Shown piece after piece: positions 21,734 through 30,355 of a DNA stretch of 43,185 bases. Position numbers and translations under genes: made by a program. The DNA comes from JBDSRX01 sp047445235 (GTDB lineage Bacteria; Patescibacteriota; Dojkabacteria; J137), in NCBI GenBank assembly GCA_047445235.1, contig JBLGEO010000085.1, forward strand, positions 1 through 43,185. Reading direction: 5' to 3'. The notes beneath the pieces were generated by a model. It searched no databases. It saw only the letters and a list, made by a program, of their open reading frames with translations, and was not told where the DNA came from. Positions within the stretch are counted from its first letter, which is position 1. Each line of letters begins with the position of its first letter.

Positions 21734-23518
21734 ATGGACCAGATTATTCAGATTTTAAAGTTTACTAAAAGTTTTTGGAAATATTACCTGTTCATAGGAT
21801 TTTTTATAATTCTCGTTTCTTTGCTTAACTTAGTCACTCCCATATTAAGCGGAAGTATTGTAGATGGAATTGTTAATAATATTAAAACGGGTTCAGGAGA
21901 TTTCAGCAACATCGCATTAATCCTAGGAATAATGATTTCATCAGACTTAATAATCACTCTTTTTGCGAATATTTCTGGATTTTATGGAGATATATTAGGT
22001 CAAAAGTTAAATACATTCCTAACTGCAACATTTTATAGACATGTTTTAGACTTACAAATAGAGTACTTTGATAACGAAGTAAGTGGAAAAATAATTAGTA
22101 AGTTAGAAAGAGGTATTGGCAACATTGCTGAATTTATTAACAATATGCTTAATAACTTTGTACCTTTTTTTCTAACAGCAATATTTACAATAGTTGCGTT
22201 AGCTTTTTATAGTATTGAGATTAGTGTTCTATTGCTTATTCTCTTCCCGATATACGTCATCATCAGTGAGAAGTCTTCAAAAGCATGGATTAAAAAACAA
22301 GAATCTATTAATAAAATTCAAGATAATTTACAAGGTAGAATTTTCGAATCTATATCATCTATAAGAGTAGTGAAGTCTTTCTTAAGACAAGATCTTGAAT
22401 ATACAAAATATCATGAATTTAGAAAAGATGTAGAAGTGCAGTCCAAGGCTCAGTCTAAAGAGTGGCATCTGTTCGATGTACTAAGAGGTTCAATGTTAAA
22501 TATAATCCTTTTTGGTATTTATGCTTACATTGTCTACTTTACTTTCAATGGCAGGTTTACAGTAGGACAAATGACATTACTTTTGGGATTAGTTAACCAA
22601 GCAAAGTTTCCACTTAGGGCAATGTCTTTCATTCTTGGACAAATACAAAGAGCACAGGCAGGGTCGAAGGATTTTTTTGAAGTGTTAAGAGAACCGATTA
22701 CAATTGAAGATAAAAAGGACGCAAAAGTTCTACAAAACATAGGTGGGGAACTAAAATTTGATAATGTATCTTTTGCATATAAAGAGGGTAAAGAAGTTCT
22801 AAGCGGAATAAATTTCTCAATCGACAAAGGTAAGAAGCTTGCTATCGTAGGTGAGAGCGGAGAAGGTAAATCTACAATAACTAACTTGATACTTAGATTT
22901 TACGAGCCAAAGTCCGGTAGAATTACAGTTGATAACAATGATATTAAAGATATAACTCAAAAATCTCTACATAATAATATTTCAGTAGTTCTTCAGGATT
23001 CAATACTATTTTCTGGAACAATAGAAGATAATATTAGGTATGGAAAAGAGGAAGCAACTCTAGAAGATGTTATGGCTGCTGCAAAGAAGGCAAATGCACA
23101 CGATTTTATTACTAAATTTGAGAAGGGATATGATACTCAAATTGGAGAAAGAGGAGTTAAACTTTCTGGAGGACAGAAACAAAGGATTTCAATTGCAAGA
23201 GCTATTTTAAAGAATGCACCAATCTTAATTTTGGATGAGGCAACATCATCATTGGATAGTAAAGCAGAGGCAGAGGTACAAAAAGCATTGAACGAGTTAA
23301 TGGAAGGTAAGACAACAATTATTATTGCACACAGGCTTTCCACTATAAGAAATGTAGATAAAATAATTGTTCTAAAATCTGGTGTTATAGCAGAGATGGG
23401 ATCTCCTTCAGAGCTTATTAAGAAAGATGGAATCTATGCAGAATTGGTAAAACTTCAGACTAATATTAATCAAGCGGAACCAAGTGCAAAAATGAAAGAG
23501 TTTAAACTCGTCGGGTAA
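21734..23518 (+). CDS. ABC exporter, fused permease and ATPase
   Basis: This is a type IV ABC exporter half-transporter of 594 residues (MsbA/MDR-like). Six transmembrane helices fall within about 15-310. The nucleotide-binding domain (340-575) has Walker A GESGEGKST (373-381), signature LSGGQ (477-481), Walker B ILILDE with E502, and switch H533 in AHRLST, so it should be active as a homodimer. It is not paired with a second half-transporter. It lies 64 bases upstream of the duplicated surface-protein cassettes, in the same direction and with no terminator between, so lipid, peptide or surface-factor export for that system is conceivable. The substrate cannot be read from sequence. Confidence 0.93.
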   Translation: MDQIIQILKFTKSFWKYYLFIGFFIILVSLLNLVTPILSGSIVDGIVNNIKTGSGDFSNIALILGIMISSDLIITLFANISGFYGDILGQKLNTFLTATFYRHVLDLQIEYFDNEVSGKIISKLERGIGNIAEFINNMLNNFVPFFLTAIFTIVALAFYSIEISVLLLILFPIYVIISEKSSKAWIKKQESINKIQDNLQGRIFESISSIRVVKSFLRQDLEYTKYHEFRKDVEVQSKAQSKEWHLFDVLRGSMLNIILFGIYAYIVYFTFNGRFTVGQMTLLLGLVNQAKFPLRAMSFILGQIQRAQAGSKDFFEVLREPITIEDKKDAKVLQNIGGELKFDNVSFAYKEGKEVLSGINFSIDKGKKLAIVGESGEGKSTITNLILRFYEPKSGRITVDNNDIKDITQKSLHNNISVVLQDSILFSGTIEDNIRYGKEEATLEDVMAAAKKANAHDFITKFEKGYDTQIGERGVKLSGGQKQRISIARAILKNAPILILDEATSSLDSKAEAEVQKALNELMEGKTTIIIAHRLSTIRNVDKIIVLKSGVIAEMGSPSELIKKDGIYAELVKLQTNINQAEPSAKMKEFKLVG

Positions 23519-23523
23519 TTATT

Positions 23524-23551
23524 TTGCAAAGGGTAAACAAGCTGATATACT
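23524..23551 (+). promoter_or_regulatory. Promoter of cassette copy 1
   Basis: TTGCAA (23524-23529), a 16-base spacer and TATACT (23546-23551) preceded by TGA (extended -10). The same hexamers, spacing and GCTGA extension occur before cassette copy 2. Confidence 0.65.
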
Positions 23552-23582
23552 GATAGAAATTATAGTATTAAGTTAATTAGTT

Positions 23583-24029
23583 ATGCTTAAGAAAGTCGTG
23601 CCCGTAATAGTTATATTGTTATTTTTAGTTGCTCTTGCAGTTTTTGTTTTCTCAACTGTTCTTAAGAACTCCACTTTAACCTACTGGGGAAATCAAACAA
23701 ATTCAAATGGATACTGGCTTCTTAAAGAGAACGAAAATGTATCAGCATACAAAGTCTTAGAACGAACAAGTGGTTTCTTAGCTGGATATACTCAAGATGA
23801 GAGTACAGATTACTTTCTAACCTTAAAACTATTAGACGACGTTACAAATAAAACCACTGATGTAAAAATTCCAAGAAACATGAATTCTGATGCAATAAAG
23901 CTTAGTATTCCAGAAATTGTTGATGAAGTTGTACATAACAACGGTGCAGCTATTTCTGTTGATATAGTGAGAGATCCAGAAACAAATAAAGACTATCTAG
24001 ATTACATAAACTTCATAAAGACACAATGA
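23583..24029 (+). CDS. Cassette copy 1, gene 1: small anchored protein
   Basis: No known family. An N-terminal membrane helix (about 5-26) is followed by a ~120-residue extracytoplasmic domain. Its counterpart in copy 2 (26938-27378) keeps YWG, G-x-WL-x-KEN, S-x-Y-x-V, GY, LTL-x-L and IPR-x-x-N at matching places. There is no cysteine, so it is not a lipoprotein. The stop overlaps the next start as ATGA, which points to coupled translation and 1:1:1 production with genes 2 and 3. Confidence 0.85.
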   Translation: MLKKVVPVIVILLFLVALAVFVFSTVLKNSTLTYWGNQTNSNGYWLLKENENVSAYKVLERTSGFLAGYTQDESTDYFLTLKLLDDVTNKTTDVKIPRNMNSDAIKLSIPEIVDEVVHNNGAAISVDIVRDPETNKDYLDYINFIKTQ

Positions 24030-24466
24030 AAGCAATTATAATAATCATTTTAGGGATCATGATATTTCCACTGGCATATCTTGCTTTTCTTAACTTTAAT
24101 AGTTCAAGTGTTTTTGCAGTAAACAACTTCTCGAGTCCTGACAGTGAGCATGACCAAGTAGTTGTTGTAGAGTCTTCGAAATTATTCTTTACAAGAAATT
24201 CTCAGACTCAAAAATACGAACTAGCTTTAAAAGATGGAAGTAAGGTTAGTTTTGATCTAAATAGAGCAAATCTTCCAGATCTATTTTCAGAGTGGAAACA
24301 GACCCCACAATCCAATTCAACAATAAGCCTAGAACCGCCAACTGATTGTAAATACCTTAATATCGTAGTTAATGTTAAAGGAACGTCAATACAAGATATA
24401 GATAGTAATTTAGAAAGAATTTATTGTTCAACTAAAATCGAACCAAACTTTAGCTATATTCCATGA
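24026..24466 (+). CDS. Cassette copy 1, gene 2: small anchored protein with a Cys pair
   Basis: No known family. A membrane helix at about 2-22 is followed by a domain of ~120 residues. The C-terminal half carries EWK, SNST, DCKYLN and IYCS, matched in copy 2 by DWE, SNST, NCKYIN and LYCT. The two conserved cysteines probably form a disulfide on the outer face. It is linked to gene 1 and gene 3 by ATGA overlaps on both sides. Confidence 0.85.
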   Translation: MKAIIIIILGIMIFPLAYLAFLNFNSSSVFAVNNFSSPDSEHDQVVVVESSKLFFTRNSQTQKYELALKDGSKVSFDLNRANLPDLFSEWKQTPQSNSTISLEPPTDCKYLNIVVNVKGTSIQDIDSNLERIYCSTKIEPNFSYIP

Positions 24467-26871
24467 AAGAGATAATAAAAAAAACTGTAGTAATAATTTT
24501 CTTTCTTGGATTGTTTGCAGGTACTTTTTTTGTAACTAGCATCACTTTCAATAAAAACTTAGATGCTGCTTGTTGTCCAGGTTCACCAGGTTGCTCGGGT
24601 ACTTGCCAAGGAGCTAGGCAAAATCCACCTGGTGGTTGCGGATGTTACACAAATTCTGAAGGTTGCGGAAGTTGTGGGTCGCCTCCACCTCCACCTCCAC
24701 CACCATGTGTTGGTGCAGCGCCTAAAAAGGCTACTAATACGTCACCACTAAATGGATCAATAAATAATCCAAAACCAGTTACTTTCAAATGGGTAAACGG
24801 TGCATGGGGAAATGGTTGTCCAAGCACACTCTATAATAGGGTTTTCTACAGGTTAAAAGGGGTTACTGCTTGTTCGACGCTTACTGGATATACAGCAACT
24901 GCGTATTTTGCTGGTACAACTTCACACGTTTTAAATACTGAATTACAATGGGGTAGTACTTATTGTTGGTATATTGATCAGTTCAATGCAACATATCATT
25001 CTTATTCAGTGCCAACAGAATTTACAACTTCAATAGTTCCGACTTATACTGGTGGAGGATTTTCGGGTGTAGATGTATGTGGAAATCAAAGCTCTGGAAG
25101 AGCAGGTGCAGCAGGTGTTACAAACCCAATTGATTGGAATTTCAGTTTTAACAATCCAGAACCAGGAAATGTACCATGGTGGTACATTACTTTGATGGTT
25201 CCAACTACAGGCTCATTTGCAATTACAGCGGATACTTTTGATTGGACAACTGCGTATAACTACGCATTGAATGCAGGAACCTTTGTTTTTGGATTGGCAT
25301 ACAATCCAACAAGTAAGGTAACATCTTATATGACACTGCAGCAAAGCCCACTTCAATGGAATGCTTCTGCTGTTGGTTCGACCACATTAAACAGCGCGAA
25401 CGGAAGAGCAACTTTATATGATCTAGGTACGAATACTTCACATACAGAAGCTGGTTCAAGCTTATCTACTAAGTGGAGAATAGGTTTTAATAATACATTT
25501 CCTTCTGGAACTTACAATATGTATTCTATTGTTCTTATTGGTAATAGCTCTGCTTATTTTGCAAGTAACGATGCAACAGCTGCTAATCCTTATATAGCAA
25601 GGAAGACTGGTACATGGAAGGTTGATACTGCTGTTCCCTCAGCTACTGTATCTGGTCCAATAATAAATGCTGATGGAACATTTAATATGACTTGGTCTGC
25701 TTCAGATAATATCGCAATAAGTGATCTAAAAAGTTACATTTACTCAGACACAAATGGATCTACTTTACATGACAATACTACCGGCGGTGCTGATATTGTT
25801 ACTAGTACTACTGAACCAACCTATCCCTTCCCATCTAATGCAGGTATTACACCAGCGAACCTTGGTTCTAAGAATTATACGGATAAAAGTGCTGGGAGCG
25901 GTTCGGAATATGACTTTAAAATTTCTGTTAAAGATGCAGCTTGTAATATAACTGAGTACAAAGCGAAAAAAGATCCATTAACTCCATGGATTCTTGGTGT
26001 TAATGGTGACATTTCTGGAAGAGATGGTATCGATAAAACTCAAATTCCTGTAATCGCAAGCTTTAATATTCCATTCACAACATCAACCGGTAATTCATAT
26101 TTTGTTCAGAATGGTGCAATAAGTGGAACTGGTACAAATGCAGATGGAACGGTATCAAAATATTCTGAAAGTGTACTAAATTACTTAGATGATGCAGTAA
26201 ATGCTCCACATAGTACAACTGGGATTTGGTACGATTACTTACTAGATTTAGTAACCAGAAACGCAATAACAGCTGTAGCAACAAAACCAAGTAAAACAAT
26301 ATCATCAACTATGTCTTCTGGTTTAGTGGTCGCAGCAAATTCCAAATACGCAGCAGAAATAACTGGAGATCTAACAATAACATCTAAGACAGCCTGTGAT
26401 TTAAGAGCAATAGTATTTGTAAGAGGCAACTTATCTATTGATCCAGACTTTACAATTACTGCAGCACCTGCGACAACTCCAATATACAATCAGCTATATA
26501 ATGGATGTATTTTTATTGTAAAAGGAAATGTAAATATAACGAAAGGACAACCGAAAACTGTTCAACCAATGGCTTCTCCAACCCTTGCTTCGTATGATGT
26601 TGTGAATGCATTTATACTCTCAGATGGTACATTCAATGTACCTGCAGATCCTCAAGGCACTGGCCAGAAAGGTGACGGACTTTATATTAATGGTGGTGTA
26701 GTAGCAAGAAATACTGTAGTCTCGGGTGTTACAACAATAAAAAGAGATATTAACCAGCAAGGTAATAATTTACAGCCAGCAACATTCTTCAACCTAGATC
26801 CAAGAATAAAATTAACGTTTGGAGATGACTTTGCGAGCAGAGACTATGCTGTTCGAGAATTTGGGCTATAA
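24463..26871 (+). CDS. Cassette copy 1, gene 3: large Cys-rich surface protein with Ig-like and probable beta-solenoid domains
   Basis: The 802-residue product has a hydrophobic signal or anchor (about 8-28), a Cys/Gly-rich knot (about 35-75) and a P8 run. An Fn3/Ig-like domain with paired cysteines follows (about 90-195). A second cysteine-bearing beta region comes next, and then an Ig-like domain (about 390-500, beginning VDTAVPSATVSGP). The last ~180 residues alternate short strands with Gly/Asn turns (VRGNLSI, VKGNVNI, LYINGGVV), as in polymer-forming beta-solenoids. The C-terminus is DDFASRDYAVREFGL, nearly identical in copy 2. It resembles a structural fibre or layer protein, but no family assignment is claimed. 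Confidence 0.85.
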   Translation: MKEIIKKTVVIIFFLGLFAGTFFVTSITFNKNLDAACCPGSPGCSGTCQGARQNPPGGCGCYTNSEGCGSCGSPPPPPPPPCVGAAPKKATNTSPLNGSINNPKPVTFKWVNGAWGNGCPSTLYNRVFYRLKGVTACSTLTGYTATAYFAGTTSHVLNTELQWGSTYCWYIDQFNATYHSYSVPTEFTTSIVPTYTGGGFSGVDVCGNQSSGRAGAAGVTNPIDWNFSFNNPEPGNVPWWYITLMVPTTGSFAITADTFDWTTAYNYALNAGTFVFGLAYNPTSKVTSYMTLQQSPLQWNASAVGSTTLNSANGRATLYDLGTNTSHTEAGSSLSTKWRIGFNNTFPSGTYNMYSIVLIGNSSAYFASNDATAANPYIARKTGTWKVDTAVPSATVSGPIINADGTFNMTWSASDNIAISDLKSYIYSDTNGSTLHDNTTGGADIVTSTTEPTYPFPSNAGITPANLGSKNYTDKSAGSGSEYDFKISVKDAACNITEYKAKKDPLTPWILGVNGDISGRDGIDKTQIPVIASFNIPFTTSTGNSYFVQNGAISGTGTNADGTVSKYSESVLNYLDDAVNAPHSTTGIWYDYLLDLVTRNAITAVATKPSKTISSTMSSGLVVAANSKYAAEITGDLTITSKTACDLRAIVFVRGNLSIDPDFTITAAPATTPIYNQLYNGCIFIVKGNVNITKGQPKTVQPMASPTLASYDVVNAFILSDGTFNVPADPQGTGQKGDGLYINGGVVARNTVVSGVTTIKRDINQQGNNLQPATFFNLDPRIKLTFGDDFASRDYAVREFGL

Positions 26872-26877
26872 AGTGAT

Positions 26878-26905
26878 TTGCAATCCTCCTTCATGCTGAT
26901 ATACT
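26878..26905 (+). promoter_or_regulatory. Promoter of cassette copy 2
   Basis: TTGCAA (26878-26883), 16 bases, TATACT (26900-26905) with the same GCTGA extension as copy 1. It starts 7 bases after the stop of copy 1 gene 3, so copy 2 can be transcribed on its own. Confidence 0.65.
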
Positions 26906-26937
26906 AATTGGAATATCAATAAAATTAATCTCAATTA

Positions 26938-27378
26938 ATGAAAAATATAGTTTTCGTAATAAGCATTGTACTTCTGTTTGTTTCTACATCTTCCTATTTA
27001 GCAATCACAGCTTTAAGAAACTCTAGTAAACAATATTGGGGAGATAATGTTAACTTAGATGGTTCTTGGTTGAGTAAAGAAAATACCATAATTTCTGAAT
27101 ATAGAGTTAAAGAAGGAGTAAAGGGAACTTTTAATGGATATGGAATACCTAAAAATAAAGACAAAGATTTATTAACTTTGAGATTAACAGATTCTGTAGA
27201 AAAGACTGATTTCACTGTAACAATCCCACGACTTTATAACGCGGATAAAATTTCTATGACATCTGAAGATTTAATTAAAACTTTGGAAAGCAATGGTGGA
27301 GGCGTTTTCGAGATTGTTAATCCTAGTGATACAGAGCAAGGTTACTTAAACACTATATTTTTTGTAGCTGCACCATGA
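26938..27378 (+). CDS. Cassette copy 2, gene 1: small anchored protein
   Basis: This is the 146-residue paralog of the gene at 23583. A membrane helix (about 4-24) precedes a domain with YWG, GSWLSKEN, SEYRV, GY, LTLRL and IPRLYNAD at the same spacing. It has no cysteine. The central region differs most between copies, while the first 40 extracytoplasmic residues are best kept. The stop overlaps the next start (ATGA). Confidence 0.85.
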   Translation: MKNIVFVISIVLLFVSTSSYLAITALRNSSKQYWGDNVNLDGSWLSKENTIISEYRVKEGVKGTFNGYGIPKNKDKDLLTLRLTDSVEKTDFTVTIPRLYNADKISMTSEDLIKTLESNGGGVFEIVNPSDTEQGYLNTIFFVAAP

Positions 27379-27806
27379 AGATCGTCTTATCGGTTATATT
27401 CCTTTTAATAGCAGGTGTGCTAGGGTATTTGAGCTATACGAGCTATATGTCATATGTAGATTCAAAAACTAATACATACACATACGTTAGTTCAGAAAAG
27501 AGTCAGATAATAACAATAGAAGCCAAAAGCTTTCAATTTGTAAAAGATCTAACAACTAATAATTATAAAATTATTTCTAAAGATTTAAATCAAATAGAAT
27601 TAGATGGAAGCAAATATCAACTCTCTACTTTCTTCTCTGATTGGGAAAAACAAGCTTTAGATAGCAATTCAACAACACTTTTTCCAACTAACAATTGTAA
27701 ATACATTAACTTTATTTACCAAATAAACAAAGGAAAAGCGTTCTCTGATAATCTTCAATATTTATACTGTACAAATACAGCGACTCCAAATCTTTTGGCT
27801 ATATGA
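27375..27806 (+). CDS. Cassette copy 2, gene 2: small anchored protein with a Cys pair
   Basis: This is the 143-residue paralog of the gene at 24026. The membrane helix lies at about 3-22, then a Tyr-rich stretch, and the conserved second half has DWEK, SNST, NCKYIN and LYCT. Both cysteines are kept. ATGA overlaps join it to its neighbours. Confidence 0.85.
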   Translation: MKIVLSVIFLLIAGVLGYLSYTSYMSYVDSKTNTYTYVSSEKSQIITIEAKSFQFVKDLTTNNYKIISKDLNQIELDGSKYQLSTFFSDWEKQALDSNSTTLFPTNNCKYINFIYQINKGKAFSDNLQYLYCTNTATPNLLAI

Positions 27807-30280
27807 AAATAAAATATAAAATAAAAAGGTACCAATTTGTTTTCGTTGTTTTTTTTCTTTTAGGAATTATTACACCTGTACTAACAGTAAGTAGAACTTT
27901 AGAGGCGTCGGACTGTGGTCCTGGTAATTGTTATGGTCACAGAAGTTGTAGTGCACCAGATGGTTGTGGAGGTTGTGGATGTTACCCTGATGGACAATGC
28001 AGCGGAGGTTGCCCTGAAAGTGGAAATAATGGTGGCGATAGTTGTCAGAAAGCAGCTCCATTGAAGGCAACATTAACAGCTCCTGCCGACAAAGCTACAA
28101 ATGTAGCAAAACCTGTTACTTTAAAATGGTTAAATAATTCATTTGGGGATGGTTGTCCTTCAGTACCAAAAGACAGAATTCTTTATAAATTAAAGGATAC
28201 TGCATGTACCGTAGCAGATAACACGCCATATCTTATAACTGGACCCACCGGTACAAGACCATATGTACTACCTGTTAGACAAGGGGAAAGTGTACTTTAT
28301 GCAAAACCTTACCAAGCTACTCCTTATACAGCACAGTCAAATAGCGTAGTCCTCAACGCAGAGCTAGAGTGGGGAAAGACCTATTGTTGGAAAGTACAGA
28401 AGTCTAACGGAGCTTTTACCAGTATCTCAGCACCTAGCGAATTTACAACTACTAAAACACCTACATATGTTGCAGGTGGATTGGCTGCGGATGTTTGTGG
28501 TAATAATGAAATAGGAAGATACGACAGCACTGGTTCAACAGGAACTACTAATCCAATTGAATGGTCTATGACTTTCTCAAACCCAGAACCTACGAACAAT
28601 ATTGAATGGGCCTCTCTTGTGTTTGTTAAGAATACCTCAGCAATTGCAGGAGCGTTCGTACCTTGGGGGAATGTTATTACAAATGCTATAAGTTCAGGAG
28701 GATTTGTATTCTCTGTAAGTAAAAATGCTACTGGTTATGTATATTCATCTTATCAAAGTTCACCAATCCAGTGGAATAATGCAGCTGCAGGAGCAACAAG
28801 TATTAACAGCCCAGGTAATACAGCATCACTCATTGATCTGGGGACAGGTACAAAACAAGTAACAAATGGGAATCAAACTACAACTACTTTCAGAGTTCGT
28901 GCTAATAGCATGCCAGCGGGTTCTTACGCTGTATTTGCAATGGCTGAGACAAGAAATGGAAAAGTAATAATTGGAAGTAGTGATGCAACTGCAAGTATTA
29001 ATAGTATAGGAAGAAGAGTTGGGACTATGGTAGTTGATCTTGTTCCTCCAGCAGCATCACTCTCAGGACCTTCATATCAAGCAGATGGGTCTTTTAATCT
29101 AGGTTGGAATGCTGTAGATAACTTTTCACTTAAAGAAGTGTACTCATACATTTATTCAGATACTCCAGGCTCTCAATTACAAGATAATACAGCAGGGATT
29201 ACAATAAATGCAGGTACAACTGAACTGAGTTATCCAGATGCTTCCAATGCTGGTGTAACAAAACCAACATTAGGTTTAAGAAACTATACAGATGTAACCC
29301 CAGGAACACTTGCTACTTATAACTATAAACTTTATGCACGAGACAGTGCATGCAACTCATCCGAAGGTACAGCAGTATCTCAACATGTGACACCTTGGAT
29401 TCTGGGAACGAGTGGAGACATTTCTTCTTATGTAAGTATTGAAAAAACAAGAGTACCCGACATACCTAATTTTACAGTTCCATTTACAAGTTCAACTGGA
29501 AGTTCTTACTTCTCTGAATATAGCTCAATAAGCGGTAGCAGTTTAAATGCCAAAGGTAATGCTTCAAAGCATAATGAGGTAGTAAATAATTATTTAGATG
29601 AAGCAGTAATTTCGACTCACGATTCAAGTGGAACTTGGTATGCAGGTTTATTAGATAAAGTGAAACGAAATGAAAAAACTAGTATATTACCATTATCTAG
29701 TAGGACTATTTCTGGAGATATGGCCTCAGGTTTAGGGACTACTGCAAATACGAGGTATGGTGTTGAAGTTGGTGGAGATTTAACTATTAACTCAGACACT
29801 AAATGTAATTTACGAGCAATTGTCTTCGTTAATGGGAATTTAGTTATAAATCCAGACTTTACTATTGCAGCTGCTCCTAATACTCCAGTTATAACAGATC
29901 AAGTTTATAATGGCTGTCTATTTATTGTTAAAGGTAATACAACAATTCTAACTGGTACAACAAAAACTAATCAACCATCATCATCATCTACCTTAGCAAG
30001 TTACGATATTGTTGAAGCATATATATTAACTGATGGTACCCTAAATATTCCAAGAGATACCCAAGCTTTAGGACAGAAGGAAGATGGACTTTATATAAAT
30101 GGAGGTGCTTATGCAAAGAGTACTATGACAGGTGCAGTTTCTAGTTTAAAAAGAGATTTAAAATTTGAGGCTAATAATCTTCAACCGTCAATGTTTTTCA
30201 ATTTTGATCCAAGGTATAAACTAATGTTCAGTGAAGATTTCGCAAGCAGAGATTACGAAATTCGAGAATTTGGATTGTAG
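27803..30280 (+). CDS. Cassette copy 2, gene 3: large Cys-rich surface protein
   Basis: This 825-residue paralog of the gene at 24463 has the same domain order: signal helix (about 9-29), a Cys/Gly knot (about 36-85, here without the polyproline run), an Fn3/Ig-like domain that carries about 40 extra residues, a central beta region, an Ig-like domain starting VDLVPPAASLSGP, and the probable solenoid with VNGNLVI, VKGNTTI, LTDGTLNI and LYINGGAYA. It ends EDFASRDYEIREFGL. The knot differs strongly in spacing, while the last 15 residues are nearly unchanged. Ligand-facing divergence with a fixed assembly or sorting end is one reading. Confidence 0.85.
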   Translation: MKIKYKIKRYQFVFVVFFLLGIITPVLTVSRTLEASDCGPGNCYGHRSCSAPDGCGGCGCYPDGQCSGGCPESGNNGGDSCQKAAPLKATLTAPADKATNVAKPVTLKWLNNSFGDGCPSVPKDRILYKLKDTACTVADNTPYLITGPTGTRPYVLPVRQGESVLYAKPYQATPYTAQSNSVVLNAELEWGKTYCWKVQKSNGAFTSISAPSEFTTTKTPTYVAGGLAADVCGNNEIGRYDSTGSTGTTNPIEWSMTFSNPEPTNNIEWASLVFVKNTSAIAGAFVPWGNVITNAISSGGFVFSVSKNATGYVYSSYQSSPIQWNNAAAGATSINSPGNTASLIDLGTGTKQVTNGNQTTTTFRVRANSMPAGSYAVFAMAETRNGKVIIGSSDATASINSIGRRVGTMVVDLVPPAASLSGPSYQADGSFNLGWNAVDNFSLKEVYSYIYSDTPGSQLQDNTAGITINAGTTELSYPDASNAGVTKPTLGLRNYTDVTPGTLATYNYKLYARDSACNSSEGTAVSQHVTPWILGTSGDISSYVSIEKTRVPDIPNFTVPFTSSTGSSYFSEYSSISGSSLNAKGNASKHNEVVNNYLDEAVISTHDSSGTWYAGLLDKVKRNEKTSILPLSSRTISGDMASGLGTTANTRYGVEVGGDLTINSDTKCNLRAIVFVNGNLVINPDFTIAAAPNTPVITDQVYNGCLFIVKGNTTILTGTTKTNQPSSSSTLASYDIVEAYILTDGTLNIPRDTQALGQKEDGLYINGGAYAKSTMTGAVSSLKRDLKFEANNLQPSMFFNFDPRYKLMFSEDFASRDYEIREFGL

Positions 30281-30294
30281 AATAGATTAAAGAT

Positions 30295-30322
30295 TTGCAC
30301 AGTAATTCCCACATGTTAGAAT
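30295..30322 (+). promoter_or_regulatory. Promoter of the FMN reductase-zwf-gnd operon
   Basis: TTGCAC (30295-30300), 16 bases, then TAGAAT (30317-30322) preceded by TGT (extended -10). The layout matches the two cassette promoters. Confidence 0.55.
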
Positions 30323-30355
30323 ATTTTAATCGAGTATTTTTTACTTCTTGTTTGA

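Larger units (their letters stand above)
23583..26871 (+). repeat. Tandem three-gene cassette, copy 1
   Basis: Three genes joined by ATGA overlaps (148, 146 and 802 residues). The same gene order, sizes, overlaps and promoter are found again at 26938-30280 (146, 143 and 825 residues). Protein similarity is clear but far from identical, so the duplication is old. Confidence 0.9.
26938..30280 (+). repeat. Tandem three-gene cassette, copy 2
   Basis: Second copy of the cassette at 23583-26871, 66 bases downstream, same strand, same gene order and same ATGA overlaps. Confidence 0.9.

Noticed and set aside
24026..24029. Alternative genetic code with TGA as Gly or Trp
   Set aside because: TGA ends several genes exactly inside ATGA overlaps (24026, 24463, 27375, 27803, 33236), and Trp is encoded by TGG throughout.
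24563..24751. Out-of-frame His/Leu/Val-rich frame within the Cys-rich region
   Set aside because: Caused by the repetitive Gly/Cys/Pro codons of the real surface protein in another frame.
23524..30280. Transposition as the source of the duplicated cassette
   Set aside because: No transposase, terminal inverted repeats or target-site duplications were seen, and divergence between the copies indicates an old tandem duplication.
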